Part shown: positions 31,283 to 38,347 of the stretch, piece by piece | Layout: each line of letters begins with the position of its first letter | Position numbering within the stretch: position 1 is the stretch's first letter | Assembly: GCA_902547955.1 (NCBI GenBank) | Contig: CACCPY010000001.1 | Span: 62,001-126,000 of the forward strand | Source of the DNA: an uncultured Alphaproteobacteria bacterium | GTDB taxonomy: Bacteria; Pseudomonadota; Alphaproteobacteria; Methylaequorales; Methylaequoraceae | DNA length: 64,000 nt | Reading direction: 5' to 3' | Program-made: the position numbers and the translations under genes | The notes under the pieces: model-generated | The model's database searches: none | Told to the model about the DNA's origin: nothing | What the model saw: only the letters and a program-made list of their open reading frames with translations

Positions 31283-32104
31283 TTGGACACTACATCATTC
31301 GTGCCAATTAAGCATAAAAAAATTAATATTGGTTGGGTCAACAACAAAAATCAGAAAATTTTAAACTTTTTTGAAATTAAAAACCACAGCATTGATGCAA
31401 AAAAACTTCAAGAAATTTCAAAAAACAAAAAATTTTACGCTGACTTAGATATAAAGGAAAATTACGAGTTTTGTCCTGTTTTTGAACAGCCTTCAATCTC
31501 TCCTAATAAAAAATTTAATCGTCATGAAAGTTTTGGGAAAAATAAATTATTTGATATGGAAAGGAATCTTTTAGCTCCACTTGGACTTCCTCAATACGGT
31601 ATTCATGCTAATGGATGGCGTAAAGAAAAATCTGAATATCTATTGTATTTTGCAATAAGATCAAAACAGATTAAAGATTTTCCTGGTTTATATGATAACA
31701 TTTTCGCTGGCGGCCAACCTTCTAAATTATCAATAAATAAAAACTTAAAAAAAGAAGCACTTGAGGAATCAGGCATTAGAGTTTTAAACAAAAATTTAAA
31801 AATCGGAAGTTCCATAAGTTATGTTCACAATTACAACAATCAAATTCATTCTGGAACAATATTCGTCTACGATTATGAACTCGACAAAGAAGTAGTTTTA
31901 AAGAATCGTGACGGAGAAGTTCAAAAGTTTGAAACAATTAGTGTAACAGAATTATATGAAATTTTAGAAAAAAAGCTTTTAAAACCAAATTGTATAATTC
32001 CAATCGCTGACTTTTTTTTAAGAAATATGCGTGATTTTTTTCCTAATAAAGGTATCTTAGAACTTGAAAAGCTACTAAATTATAATGACAAAATTGTTAA
32101 CTGA
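31283..32104 (+). CDS. DUF4743/Nudix hydrolase with broken or slippage-dependent start
   Basis: A Nudix protein of the DUF4743 group: an N-terminal adaptor domain (VPIKHKKINIGWV) and a C-terminal Nudix domain with AGGQPSKLSINKNLKKEA-LEESG near residues 145-170. Its substrate is unknown. The only canonical in-frame start is TTG 31283, but family-like sequence (TLDLVIELTKELYN) continues upstream to the mutase stop. ATG 31227 (ATG GCT, then nine A) is one frame off; a tenth A would give MAKKKTLDLVIELTKELYN. This suggests slippage at the A9 run, a recent deletion or a sequencing error. The 3' end overlaps the esterase gene by 20 bases. Confidence 0.75.
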   Translation: MDTTSFVPIKHKKINIGWVNNKNQKILNFFEIKNHSIDAKKLQEISKNKKFYADLDIKENYEFCPVFEQPSISPNKKFNRHESFGKNKLFDMERNLLAPLGLPQYGIHANGWRKEKSEYLLYFAIRSKQIKDFPGLYDNIFAGGQPSKLSINKNLKKEALEESGIRVLNKNLKIGSSISYVHNYNNQIHSGTIFVYDYELDKEVVLKNRDGEVQKFETISVTELYEILEKKLLKPNCIIPIADFFLRNMRDFFPNKGILELEKLLNYNDKIVN

Positions 32105-32735
32105 TTCGATAATCAAATCTGGGGATGATAATAAAAATGCTATTATTTTTCTTCATGGATATGGGGCGAATAGCAACGATTTAATTGGTATTGCTAATGT
32201 TTGGATTGATAGTCTGCCAAACACAATTTTTCTTTCACCCAATGCACCATTTGAATGTGGATTTGCAGAAAATGCATACCAATGGTTTGAATTAACTTCT
32301 ATTTCTCCTCAGAGTATTGGCGAAGGTTTGGAAAAAGCAGGACCATTCTTAAACGAATATATTAATCATGTGTCGAAAACTTACAAAGTAAATGAAAAAA
32401 ATATTTTTTTTGTTGGTTTTTCTCAAGGAACTATGATGGGACTTTATCACCTTTGTAAAAGAAAAAATCAATGTGCAGGACTATTAGGTTACTCAGGTTT
32501 GCTTTTTGAAAATGAAAATTTTAATTCTGAAATTAAATCAAGATTTCCAATAAAACTCTACCATGGAAAAAAAGATGAACTAATTAACTATCAGAATTCA
32601 GTGGAAGCTTCAAAAAAATTGAAAGACATGGGTTTTGAAATAGATTTTAATCTAAGTGAAGAACTTGGACATGGAATTGATGACGAAGGGATAAAAATGG
32701 GATTAGATTTCATAAAAAAAACATTTAATATTTAA
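32085..32735 (+). CDS. Phospholipase/carboxylesterase family hydrolase
   Basis: Alpha/beta hydrolase of the carboxylesterase group (acyl-protein-thioesterase-like fold). The 216 residues have FLHGYGANSNDLIGIA near the N-terminus and the nucleophile elbow VGFSQGTMMG (Ser about 114). The catalytic Asp lies near YHGKKDELI and the His in ELGHGIDDEG. The natural substrate is unknown. It starts inside the end of the Nudix gene, so the two are probably co-transcribed. Confidence 0.85.
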   Translation: MTKLLTDSIIKSGDDNKNAIIFLHGYGANSNDLIGIANVWIDSLPNTIFLSPNAPFECGFAENAYQWFELTSISPQSIGEGLEKAGPFLNEYINHVSKTYKVNEKNIFFVGFSQGTMMGLYHLCKRKNQCAGLLGYSGLLFENENFNSEIKSRFPIKLYHGKKDELINYQNSVEASKKLKDMGFEIDFNLSEELGHGIDDEGIKMGLDFIKKTFNI

Positions 32736-32777
32736 ATTTGTCATAAAAGAACAATATGTATATCATAGAAGGTTATT

Positions 32778-33338
32778 ATGTCTTTAGCTCCTAATAGTTG
32801 TCCTGCACTCGTTTTAAACGCCGATTATCAGCCCTTAAGCTATTTTCCACTATCAACATGGTCGTGGAAAGACGCTTTAAAAGCAGTTTTTCTTGATAGA
32901 GTAAATGTTGTTTCTGAATATAATCAAGTTGTAAGATCACCATCTATCGAGTTTAAGCTACCAAGCGTCGTTTCTCTCAAAGACTACATCCCTTTACCTG
33001 AAAAAGCTGCTTTTACAAGATTCAATGTTTTTTTAAGAGATAAATTTATTTGTCAATATTGTTCAAATACTTTTAAGGTTGAAGAATTAACTTTTGATCA
33101 TGTTCTACCTCGCTCGCGAGGAGGCACCACAATGTGGGAAAACGTTGTAACTTGTTGTCGTTCATGTAACACTCAAAAAGGTAACAAGACATTAAAAAAA
33201 TTAGGTTTGAAGTTAAAAAAACAACCACATGTACCTAGTAATTATGAACTAAAAGAGATTGGGAGAATGTTTCCCCCTAATTTTTTGCATCAAAGTTGGA
33301 ATGATTTTCTTTACTGGGATTCAGAACTTGAGCCATAA
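32778..33338 (+). CDS. HNH endonuclease family protein
   Basis: 186-residue protein typical of a widespread single-gene HNH family in alphaproteobacteria. It has ALVLNADYQPLSYFPLSTWS at the N-terminus and a zinc-ribbon HNH domain (about 95-145): CQYC, LTFDHVLPRSRGG, CRSCNTQKG. The four Cys and the DH pair look intact. The family is chromosomal, is not tied to a restriction system here, and its role is unclear. It ends one base before the convergent coq7 stop. Confidence 0.88.
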   Translation: MSLAPNSCPALVLNADYQPLSYFPLSTWSWKDALKAVFLDRVNVVSEYNQVVRSPSIEFKLPSVVSLKDYIPLPEKAAFTRFNVFLRDKFICQYCSNTFKVEELTFDHVLPRSRGGTTMWENVVTCCRSCNTQKGNKTLKKLGLKLKKQPHVPSNYELKEIGRMFPPNFLHQSWNDFLYWDSELEP

Positions 33339-33339
33339 G

Positions 33340-33867
33340 CTATAATTTTTTCGAAATCTCAATCGCCATTTTTGTAACACCTCTTGTAAAGCCCTTAAAT
33401 AACTTAAGCGAAAAATTTTCTTCTTTAATAGATTTGTCAGCATTGACTCTGTGTTTGTCTTCTTCTTTACAAAATTTTTTAATTTTATTTTTTAAATTTT
33501 CTTCAATTTTATTCTTATCGAGATATTCAACTTGCTCCTGATAATGTTCAACTATTACTTCCTCAACGGCCTCAGTGCATGCATAAACATAATCTGAACC
33601 TAATCGGGAAGTTATAGCACCTAAGAAAAGACTTCCAGCTTTCCAAGCAGGAGACATCAGGGTTGGTCTTATTCTTTTCTTCAAAATAAGATTTTCAAAA
33701 TAATCATAATGAACTTTTTCTTCTTGAGAAATTTTTAATAGTTCTTTCTTAAGTTTATCATCTTTACAAAACTTAATTTGACTATTGTAAATATCTTGCG
33801 CACCAAGTTCGCCAGCATGATTAACTCTAACAATCTCTTCTAATTTTTTCTTAATTTTTTGATCCAT
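33340..33867 (-). CDS. coq7: 3-demethoxyubiquinol 3-hydroxylase (Coq7)
   Basis: Di-iron hydroxylase for the penultimate ubiquinone step. The 175-residue ferritin-like protein has the paired carboxylate motifs NHAGELGAQDIYNSQ (about 16-30), EEKVHYDYF, CTEAVEEVIVEHY and EEDKHR, giving the EXXH-type iron ligands. Coq7 points to aerobic respiration with ubiquinone. It overlaps dsbB by 17 bases upstream. Confidence 0.94.
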   Translation of the reverse strand: MDQKIKKKLEEIVRVNHAGELGAQDIYNSQIKFCKDDKLKKELLKISQEEKVHYDYFENLILKKRIRPTLMSPAWKAGSLFLGAITSRLGSDYVYACTEAVEEVIVEHYQEQVEYLDKNKIEENLKNKIKKFCKEEDKHRVNADKSIKEENFSLKLFKGFTRGVTKMAIEISKKL

Positions 33868-34366
33868 AGAGTTTTAAAATAAAATATATATTAAATAATA
33901 CCAGTGAAAAAGAGATAAGAGAATTTATATTGGCTAAAGATAAACCCAAAATACTGAAAATTATCTCGTCACATTTTGTGAGAGCAACACTCTCAAGGTG
34001 AGTTCTTAAATCTTCTATGCTATCGAAATCATTTGTTGATGACGAACATCCAGAGTCATATTTTACCAGTCCTCTCTCCACTAAGCTATGAAATGAAGCT
34101 ATTAAAAAGCTTGAAAAAAGAAGAAAAAAAATTGCGTAAAAATGAATATTTCTATATTCCATAAAAAAAGAGGTTAAGCATACTAATAAAATTAAAAAAT
34201 ATGGAATTCTTTGATAAATGCATAATTTACATGGGGGAAAATTGTATGAATATTCTAATACATAAGCTCCAACAATAATTATTGCAGAGATTGTGAAAAT
34301 AAGAAGAAAATAATATTTTTTTATATTTAAAAGCATAATTTTTTTAAAAAATTTGGTATTAAACAA
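33851..34366 (-). CDS. dsbB: Disulfide bond formation protein B (DsbB-like)
   Basis: Inner-membrane quinone-linked oxidase that would reoxidise DsbA. The 171-residue protein has four predicted TM helices. The first periplasmic loop carries FPPCKLCIYQRIPYF with the CxxC pair, and a second loop carries two Cys (SGCSSS and TKCDE). This is the full DsbB redox arrangement. The 5' region overlaps nothing, but the end overlaps coq7. Confidence 0.88.
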   Translation of the reverse strand: MFNTKFFKKIMLLNIKKYYFLLIFTISAIIIVGAYVLEYSYNFPPCKLCIYQRIPYFLILLVCLTSFFMEYRNIHFYAIFFLLFSSFLIASFHSLVERGLVKYDSGCSSSTNDFDSIEDLRTHLESVALTKCDEIIFSILGLSLANINSLISFSLVLFNIYFILKLYGSKN

Positions 34367-34407
34367 AGTAATTTATTTTTTTTTTTTCAATATGTTATTT
34401 AAAATTA

Positions 34408-35121
34408 ATGATTAAACATTTCAAAGAAAAATTCATCAAGAATACATTAATTTATAAATTTTACAGATATTTGAAATATAAAATAAATTTTTTCCCATCA
34501 TACGGTGCAGTTGGAGAAGATGCATTAATAAAAAAAATTTTTAAAAATAAAACTGGTTTTTATGTAGATGTTGGAGCACTTCATCCAATTAATGGATCCA
34601 ACACTTATCATTTATATAAAAGAGGATGGAGAGGAATAAACTTTGACCTAATGAATGCAAACATAAAGTTATTCAAAATTTTTCGTCCTAGAGATATCTC
34701 ATTAAATATGGCTATTTCTTCGAAATCTGGATTTGTAAATTCATATATTTTTGATAGCGGTTCAGGTCTTAACACATTAGAAAAAAACTGGGCAGATAAA
34801 TGGAAAAAAATAATTAATAAAGATTATGAAATAATAAAGATTAAAAAAGAAAAACTTACAACTCTATTAAAAAAATATAAGTGTCCTAAAGATTTTGACC
34901 TGCTCAATATTGATGTTGAGGGTCATGAGATTGAGGTAATTAAAGGACTAGATTTTAAAATTTATAAACCAAAGATCATTCTAATAGAAATACATGCGAA
35001 AAGAACCGATGAGGTTTTTAAATCTAAGGTTTATAAATATTTAACAAAGAAAAATTATGAGTTGATTTCACAGTATTACCAAACATCTTTTTTTAAAATA
35101 AAAAATTTTGATCCCCTATAA
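34408..35121 (+). CDS. FkbM-family methyltransferase
   Basis: SAM-dependent methyltransferase of the FkbM group, often acting on sugars or glycans. The 237 residues include GFYVDVGALHPINGSNTYHLYKR (motif I, in two parts), FDLLNIDVEGHEIEVIKGLDF and PKIILIEIHA. The substrate cannot be read from sequence. It lies just outside the tRNA-Leu repeat region, overlaps the YqaA-like gene convergently by 6 bases, and fits with the other glycan genes nearby. Confidence 0.85.
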   Translation: MIKHFKEKFIKNTLIYKFYRYLKYKINFFPSYGAVGEDALIKKIFKNKTGFYVDVGALHPINGSNTYHLYKRGWRGINFDLMNANIKLFKIFRPRDISLNMAISSKSGFVNSYIFDSGSGLNTLEKNWADKWKKIINKDYEIIKIKKEKLTTLLKKYKCPKDFDLLNIDVEGHEIEVIKGLDFKIYKPKIILIEIHAKRTDEVFKSKVYKYLTKKNYELISQYYQTSFFKIKNFDPL

Positions 35122-35700
35122 AATTGAAAAAATGTAAATAATCAAAATAACCACAATAATAATACTTATAATATTTATATATTTACCGATAATGTTTTTG
35201 GTAGTTTCACCATATTTATAAATGAAATAAGAGACTAAAAAAAATCTTAAGAATCGTGATAATATTGAAAAAACTATGAATAAAAAAATATTAATGCCGA
35301 TAATTCCTGAGCCAATACAGGTGATCTTGTAGGGAAAAGGCGAGAAACCTCCTATTATAATTAAGAGTATTCCAATTTCAGTAAATTGATTATTAAAGTG
35401 GTTTATTTTTGAAATGTATTTCGGGTAGACTTCCATTAATATAGGTGAAACCTCATTCCATATAAAATAACCAATATAATATGCAACTACCCCTCCAAGA
35501 ACAGAAAATAAGGTTACATAAATTGTAATTTTTAAATATTCTTTTTTATTAGCTAAAACAAATGGAAAAAGAAAAATATCTGTTGGCAATGGGAAAAAAA
35601 TAGATTCTATAAATGATATTGTATTAAGATAAATTTTTGAGTTTTTTTTTGAGCAAAAATTAATGCACCATTTTATAGTTTTTTCATAAATATTTTTCAC
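35116..35700 (-). CDS. YqaA/DedA-family membrane protein
   Basis: 194-residue membrane protein with the SNARE-associated/VTT fold: ESIFFPLPTDIFLFPFVLAN, a central GGVVAYYIGYFIW segment and the conserved GGFSPFPYKITCIGSG re-entrant motif, with about five hydrophobic segments. Family members are linked to membrane lipid transport and small-molecule efflux, and no specific role can be set here. Its start lies 43 bases upstream of the divergent tRNA-Leu gene. Confidence 0.83.
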   Translation of the reverse strand: MKNIYEKTIKWCINFCSKKNSKIYLNTISFIESIFFPLPTDIFLFPFVLANKKEYLKITIYVTLFSVLGGVVAYYIGYFIWNEVSPILMEVYPKYISKINHFNNQFTEIGILLIIIGGFSPFPYKITCIGSGIIGINIFLFIVFSILSRFLRFFLVSYFIYKYGETTKNIIGKYINIISIIIVVILIIYIFSIL

Positions 35701-35743
35701 CTTTACGTTATATCATTATTAAACTAAATATATATATCTAAAA

Positions 35744-35830
35744 GCCCCTATGGCGGAATTGGTAGACGCGACGGATTCAAAATCCGTTGAACTTCGGTTC
35801 ATGTCCGTTCGAGTCGGACTAGGGGTACCA
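35744..35830 (+). tRNA. tRNA-Leu (anticodon CAA)
   Basis: An 87-base type II tRNA with CCA encoded. The acceptor GCCCCTA pairs with TAGGGGT (first pair G-U). The D arm contains GGTAGAC, and the anticodon stem ACGGA/TCCGT encloses TTCAAAA, giving anticodon CAA. A long variable arm folds on TGAAC/GTTCA, and the T arm is GTCCG-TTCGAGT-CGGAC. All stems are intact, so this is the functional gene. It anchors the ladder of six 3'-end repeats downstream. Confidence 0.96.
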
Positions 35831-35873
35831 TATAAAGTGAATGGGAGTAAGGATTTTTTGTTTACTAGTAATT

Positions 35874-35959
35874 TTCTTGAAAGAATTTTCCATTATTACA
35901 GACATCGACACTAATATTTTCATATGAGTAGAAAATAAACTAACAAAGTCTTTCAAGAA
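35874..35959. repeat. 11-bp inverted repeat downstream of tRNA-Leu
   Basis: TTCTTGAAAGA at 35874-35884 and its exact reverse complement TCTTTCAAGAA at 35949-35959 are 64 bases apart, within the 230-base gap after the tRNA. The arms bracket a GACATCGACAC motif that recurs after repeat 1. They could be recombinase or accessory-protein sites, but chance is possible in AT-rich DNA. Confidence 0.4.
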
Positions 35960-36060
35960 TAAAAATAATTACTTAATTAATTAATCTTCAATTACTAGGC
36001 ATATCCGTGATTTAGTGCATTTTAATTTTAAACAAATTTATTAAATCTTAAGTTTTTGAA

Positions 36061-36774
36061 TTACCTGGGATCATATTGATACTTTTCAATCAATTTATTT
36101 ATATCTGTATCTGTTTTTTTAAATTTAAGATGAGCTATTCTCCCAATTACTTCGATATCAAACAACTGATGAAGAATTTGGTAATAATTCCTATTTCTAA
36201 AGTCATCAACTATAATTGAAATCTTATCATTTTTACTTTTTAATAAAAATTTATAAACAAAGAGACAGCATAAAACTCTATACCTTCCATCAATTAATAC
36301 AAAATCTGGTTGTTTTTGATCTCGTATAATCTTTTTCAATATATAGCTTGCATATTTGATCGCCCTTCTGTTTAAATAAAATCTTCTTATGCTCGAAAAT
36401 ACAGGTGTAGAAAAAAAGAAAACAACCCCAAGACTAACAAGTATATAATTTTCTTTAAAATTTGATTTTAAAAAATTAAAAAAATTTGCATCACTTTCAA
36501 CAGCATAAAAATCTTTATCTAATTTTTTTGCAAGCAAGGTTGAATTTCCTGAGCCATATTCCAAATAGCACTTAGACTTTAAAAGTTTATAAAAATAGAA
36601 ATTAGTTGCTTTCTTTGAACCAAAATTAATATGAGTTGACACATTGTAATTTGGTCTAATGTAACTTTTAAATCTTAAATAGTGATAAGGTATGCTAAAA
36701 TTTCTAAAAATATAAAAAGGAATTAAAATTATTGAAATAAAGTAGCTATAAAATTGGTAATTTTTTAGAAACAT
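36061..36774 (-). CDS. Membrane-anchored methyltransferase-like protein (cassette 1 cargo)
   Basis: 237 residues, not recognised as a named family. An N-terminal hydrophobic segment (about 8-26) is followed by a Rossmann-like domain. YLEYGSGNSTLLAKKLD (about 72-88) resembles SAM-binding motif I, FYAVESD resembles the acidic motif II end, and PDFVLIDGRYRVL plus SIIVDDF resemble later strands. I therefore suggest a methyltransferase fold without a known substrate. It is the only gene between tRNA-Leu and repeat 1. Confidence 0.6.
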   Translation of the reverse strand: MFLKNYQFYSYFISIILIPFYIFRNFSIPYHYLRFKSYIRPNYNVSTHINFGSKKATNFYFYKLLKSKCYLEYGSGNSTLLAKKLDKDFYAVESDANFFNFLKSNFKENYILVSLGVVFFFSTPVFSSIRRFYLNRRAIKYASYILKKIIRDQKQPDFVLIDGRYRVLCCLFVYKFLLKSKNDKISIIVDDFRNRNYYQILHQLFDIEVIGRIAHLKFKKTDTDINKLIEKYQYDPR

Positions 36775-36999
36775 TTTTTGAATATAAATGCTTAATGTTT
36801 AACAATTATTACAAACTAAAACCTCTGAATAAATCTTCCCATAATTCAGTAAATTTCAAAAGCCTTACTCTCCATTTCATTGCTAAGGTTATTGCTTTCC
36901 CATTCATAGGTATATTTTTAGAGATTTTGAAAAAAAAAGTGTGATAGTAAAGTGTGATAGAAAAAACTTTATGTATTGAAATCAACTACTTACAATCAA

Positions 37000-37064
37000 A
37001 CGCAACTGATTCAAAATCCGTTGAACTTCGGTTCATGTCCGTTCGAGTCGGACTAGGGGTACCA
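37000..37064 (+). repeat. tRNA-Leu 3'-end direct repeat 1
   Basis: Bases 37008-37064 are identical over 57 bases to tRNA-Leu 35774-35830, from the anticodon loop to CCA. The 8 preceding bases (ACGCAACT) match the tRNA with two changes. The 5' half of the tRNA is absent, so this is not a gene. Similarity continues about 80 bases past the CCA (a GAGTAGGAG-like block, then GACATTGACAC), as in the DNA after the real tRNA. Confidence 0.93.
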
Positions 37065-37219
37065 TTTAGAATCAACGTGAGTAGGAGTTTAAGAATTTAT
37101 TAAAAATTTTATTTGATAATATTTACTATTGTTATAGACATTGACACACATTGACACTGTGAACCTTGTTTTTTCTTACAAATTAACTCAGTAAAAAAGA
37201 TTTATTGATATGATTAATT

Positions 37220-37256
37220 GAGGGGATTTGTCCCCGGCCTCCGGTACCACAAACCA
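37220..37256 (-). repeat. tRNA-His-like 3' fragment A
   Basis: GAGGGGATTTG, a small deletion, then CCCCGGCCTCCGGTACCACA and AACCA match the T-arm to anticodon part of the tRNA-His-like sequence at 37982-38058. The acceptor end and the whole 5' half are missing. A remnant only. Confidence 0.7.
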
Positions 37257-37351
37257 AGAGTTTATAAAGTTTGTATTCAATATATTCAGTTTGGGGTATA
37301 CTAGGGCTAAAAGTTATTTTTTTAAAATTAGTATTTTTATTGAAATAAAAT

Positions 37352-37966
37352 ATGAAAAAAATAAAAAAAAATATATTACTTTGCTTCTTATTAGTTTTTA
37401 TTCAATCTTGTTCATCTACTGGCGTCAAAAATTTTTCACAGTTGAGCAATCCTTCATCAACTGAAGCAAATATTTATTTTAAAAGATTAAGTGGCTTTGT
37501 ATTAAGTGGAACCCGAGCAATAATAAAGGTTAATGAGCAAACGCTTGGATCTTTATACAATAATGATTTTTTAAAAATTGAGGTACCACCAGGCAATCTA
37601 ATGTTAACTGTAGCAGGTGATCCATTAGCTGGAGTTTTTGGTAGGACTGACATTAATTTAAATCTAAAAGCAGGAGAGAGTTATTATTTTTTAACAGGTG
37701 TAAGATCAGGTAAAGGACTTGGTATTGTTCTTGGAGGTGTTATTGGTCAAGCCGCTACTGGAGGACCATTTACAATTCAACAGGTTACTAAGAATTCTTT
37801 TACTGGTGGTAATGATATAATAGAAAAAGTTAACACAACTACCACCACCTCTTCTGATGTAAAAGATAAAGTTTCAGAAATAAAAGCACTTCATCAACTT
37901 TATGAGGATAAAATTCTTACTAAAGAAGAATTTGAAAAAGAGAAAAGAAAGATATTAAACAGGTAG
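37352..37966 (+). CDS. DUF2846/SHOCT lipoprotein (cassette 2 cargo)
   Basis: 204-residue lipoprotein: signal peptide with lipobox IQSCSS (Cys about 20), then a DUF2846-like beta domain (about 38-150). That domain has the ANIYFKRLSGFVLSGTRAII and GESYYFLTGVRSG segments. A Thr/Ser-rich linker and a C-terminal SHOCT motif (EIKALHQLYEDKILTKEEFE) follow. DUF2846 lipoproteins are envelope proteins without known reaction. It is the only gene between repeats 1 and 2. Confidence 0.83.
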   Translation: MKKIKKNILLCFLLVFIQSCSSTGVKNFSQLSNPSSTEANIYFKRLSGFVLSGTRAIIKVNEQTLGSLYNNDFLKIEVPPGNLMLTVAGDPLAGVFGRTDINLNLKAGESYYFLTGVRSGKGLGIVLGGVIGQAATGGPFTIQQVTKNSFTGGNDIIEKVNTTTTTSSDVKDKVSEIKALHQLYEDKILTKEEFEKEKRKILNR

Positions 37967-37981
37967 ATTAAATAATTTTAG

Positions 37982-38058
37982 TGGGGTGGCTGAGGGGATT
38001 TGAACACCCGGCCTTCGGTACCACAAACCAGCGCTCTAAGCAAGTGAGCTTTAGCCAC
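37982..38058 (-). pseudogene. Degenerate tRNA-His (GTG) gene
   Basis: A 77-base tRNA-shaped sequence: acceptor GTGGCTA, D arm GCTC/GAGC, anticodon loop TTGTGGT (GTG, His), T loop TTCAAAT, discriminator C and encoded CCA. Several faults suggest decay: pairs 7-66, 27-43 and 52-62 are mismatched and the conserved D-loop GG is GC. Shorter copies of its 3' side lie at 37220 and 38276. It might be a diverged island-borne tRNA instead, but I would not count it as functional. Confidence 0.68.
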
Positions 38059-38151
38059 AATTTTTAGTAATACTTAAACATTCTTAGAGATTTTGAAAAA
38101 AAACATTGACACCATTTTAGAAAGTCAATGTAATCAAGGGTTTTAGACCCA

Positions 38152-38216
38152 ACGCAACTGATTCAAAATCCGTTGAACTTCGGTTCATGTCCGTTCGAGT
38201 CGGACTAGGGGTACCA
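38152..38216 (+). repeat. tRNA-Leu 3'-end direct repeat 2
   Basis: Bases 38160-38216 are identical over 57 bases to the tRNA-Leu 3' part and to repeat 1, and also share ACGCAACT before and ATTTA after it. The preceding block (38103-38150) differs from repeat 1: it holds the CATTGAC/GTCAATG inverted repeat and GGGTTTTAGACCC, shared with repeats 5 and 6. It lies in the 381-base gap 37967-38347, which holds no other gene. Confidence 0.93.
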
Positions 38217-38275
38217 TTTAAGCAATATCATATGAAATTTTACAAACCTAGTGATATTTAATGTGATAATATGAA

Positions 38276-38320
38276 TGGGGTGACTAAGGAGATTTGAACA
38301 CTCCCGCATTCGGATTGGCA
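38276..38320 (-). repeat. tRNA-His-like 3' fragment C
   Basis: TGGGGTGACTAAGGAGATTT and GAACACTCCCGCATTCGG match the acceptor, T arm and variable region of the tRNA-His-like sequence at 37982 with scattered changes. The anticodon and 5' half are gone. It lies 60 bases after repeat 2. Confidence 0.7.
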
Positions 38321-38347
38321 TGGTTTTTTTACAATATAAAATAGAAA

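Larger units (their letters stand above)
36775..37351. other. 577-base gene-free stretch with repeat 1 and tRNA-His fragment
   Basis: No convincing gene on either strand. It holds an arm block (36870-36999) shared in parts with the blocks before repeats 2, 3 and 4: TTAGAGATTTTGAAAAAAAA at about 36919 and ATCAACTACTTACAATCAAA just before the repeat. It also holds tRNA-Leu 3' repeat 1 (37000-37064), a GACATTGACAC motif (37137-37147) and a minus-strand tRNA-His-like fragment (37220-37256). Confidence 0.75.

Noticed and set aside
32738-32766. TTGTCA-N17-TATCAT promoter before the HNH gene
   Set aside because: The predicted start would lie about 5 bases from the ATG and exclude the apparent ribosome binding site, so it is doubtful.
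36936-36963. GTGTGATAG tandem pair
   Set aside because: Only two copies of a short AT-rich unit (AGTGTGATAG), not enough to call a functional repeat.
37228-37464. 78-residue open frame starting MSPASGTTNQEF
   Set aside because: It begins inside the tRNA-His-like fragment and overlaps the lipoprotein gene in another frame, without ribosome binding site or recognisable sequence.
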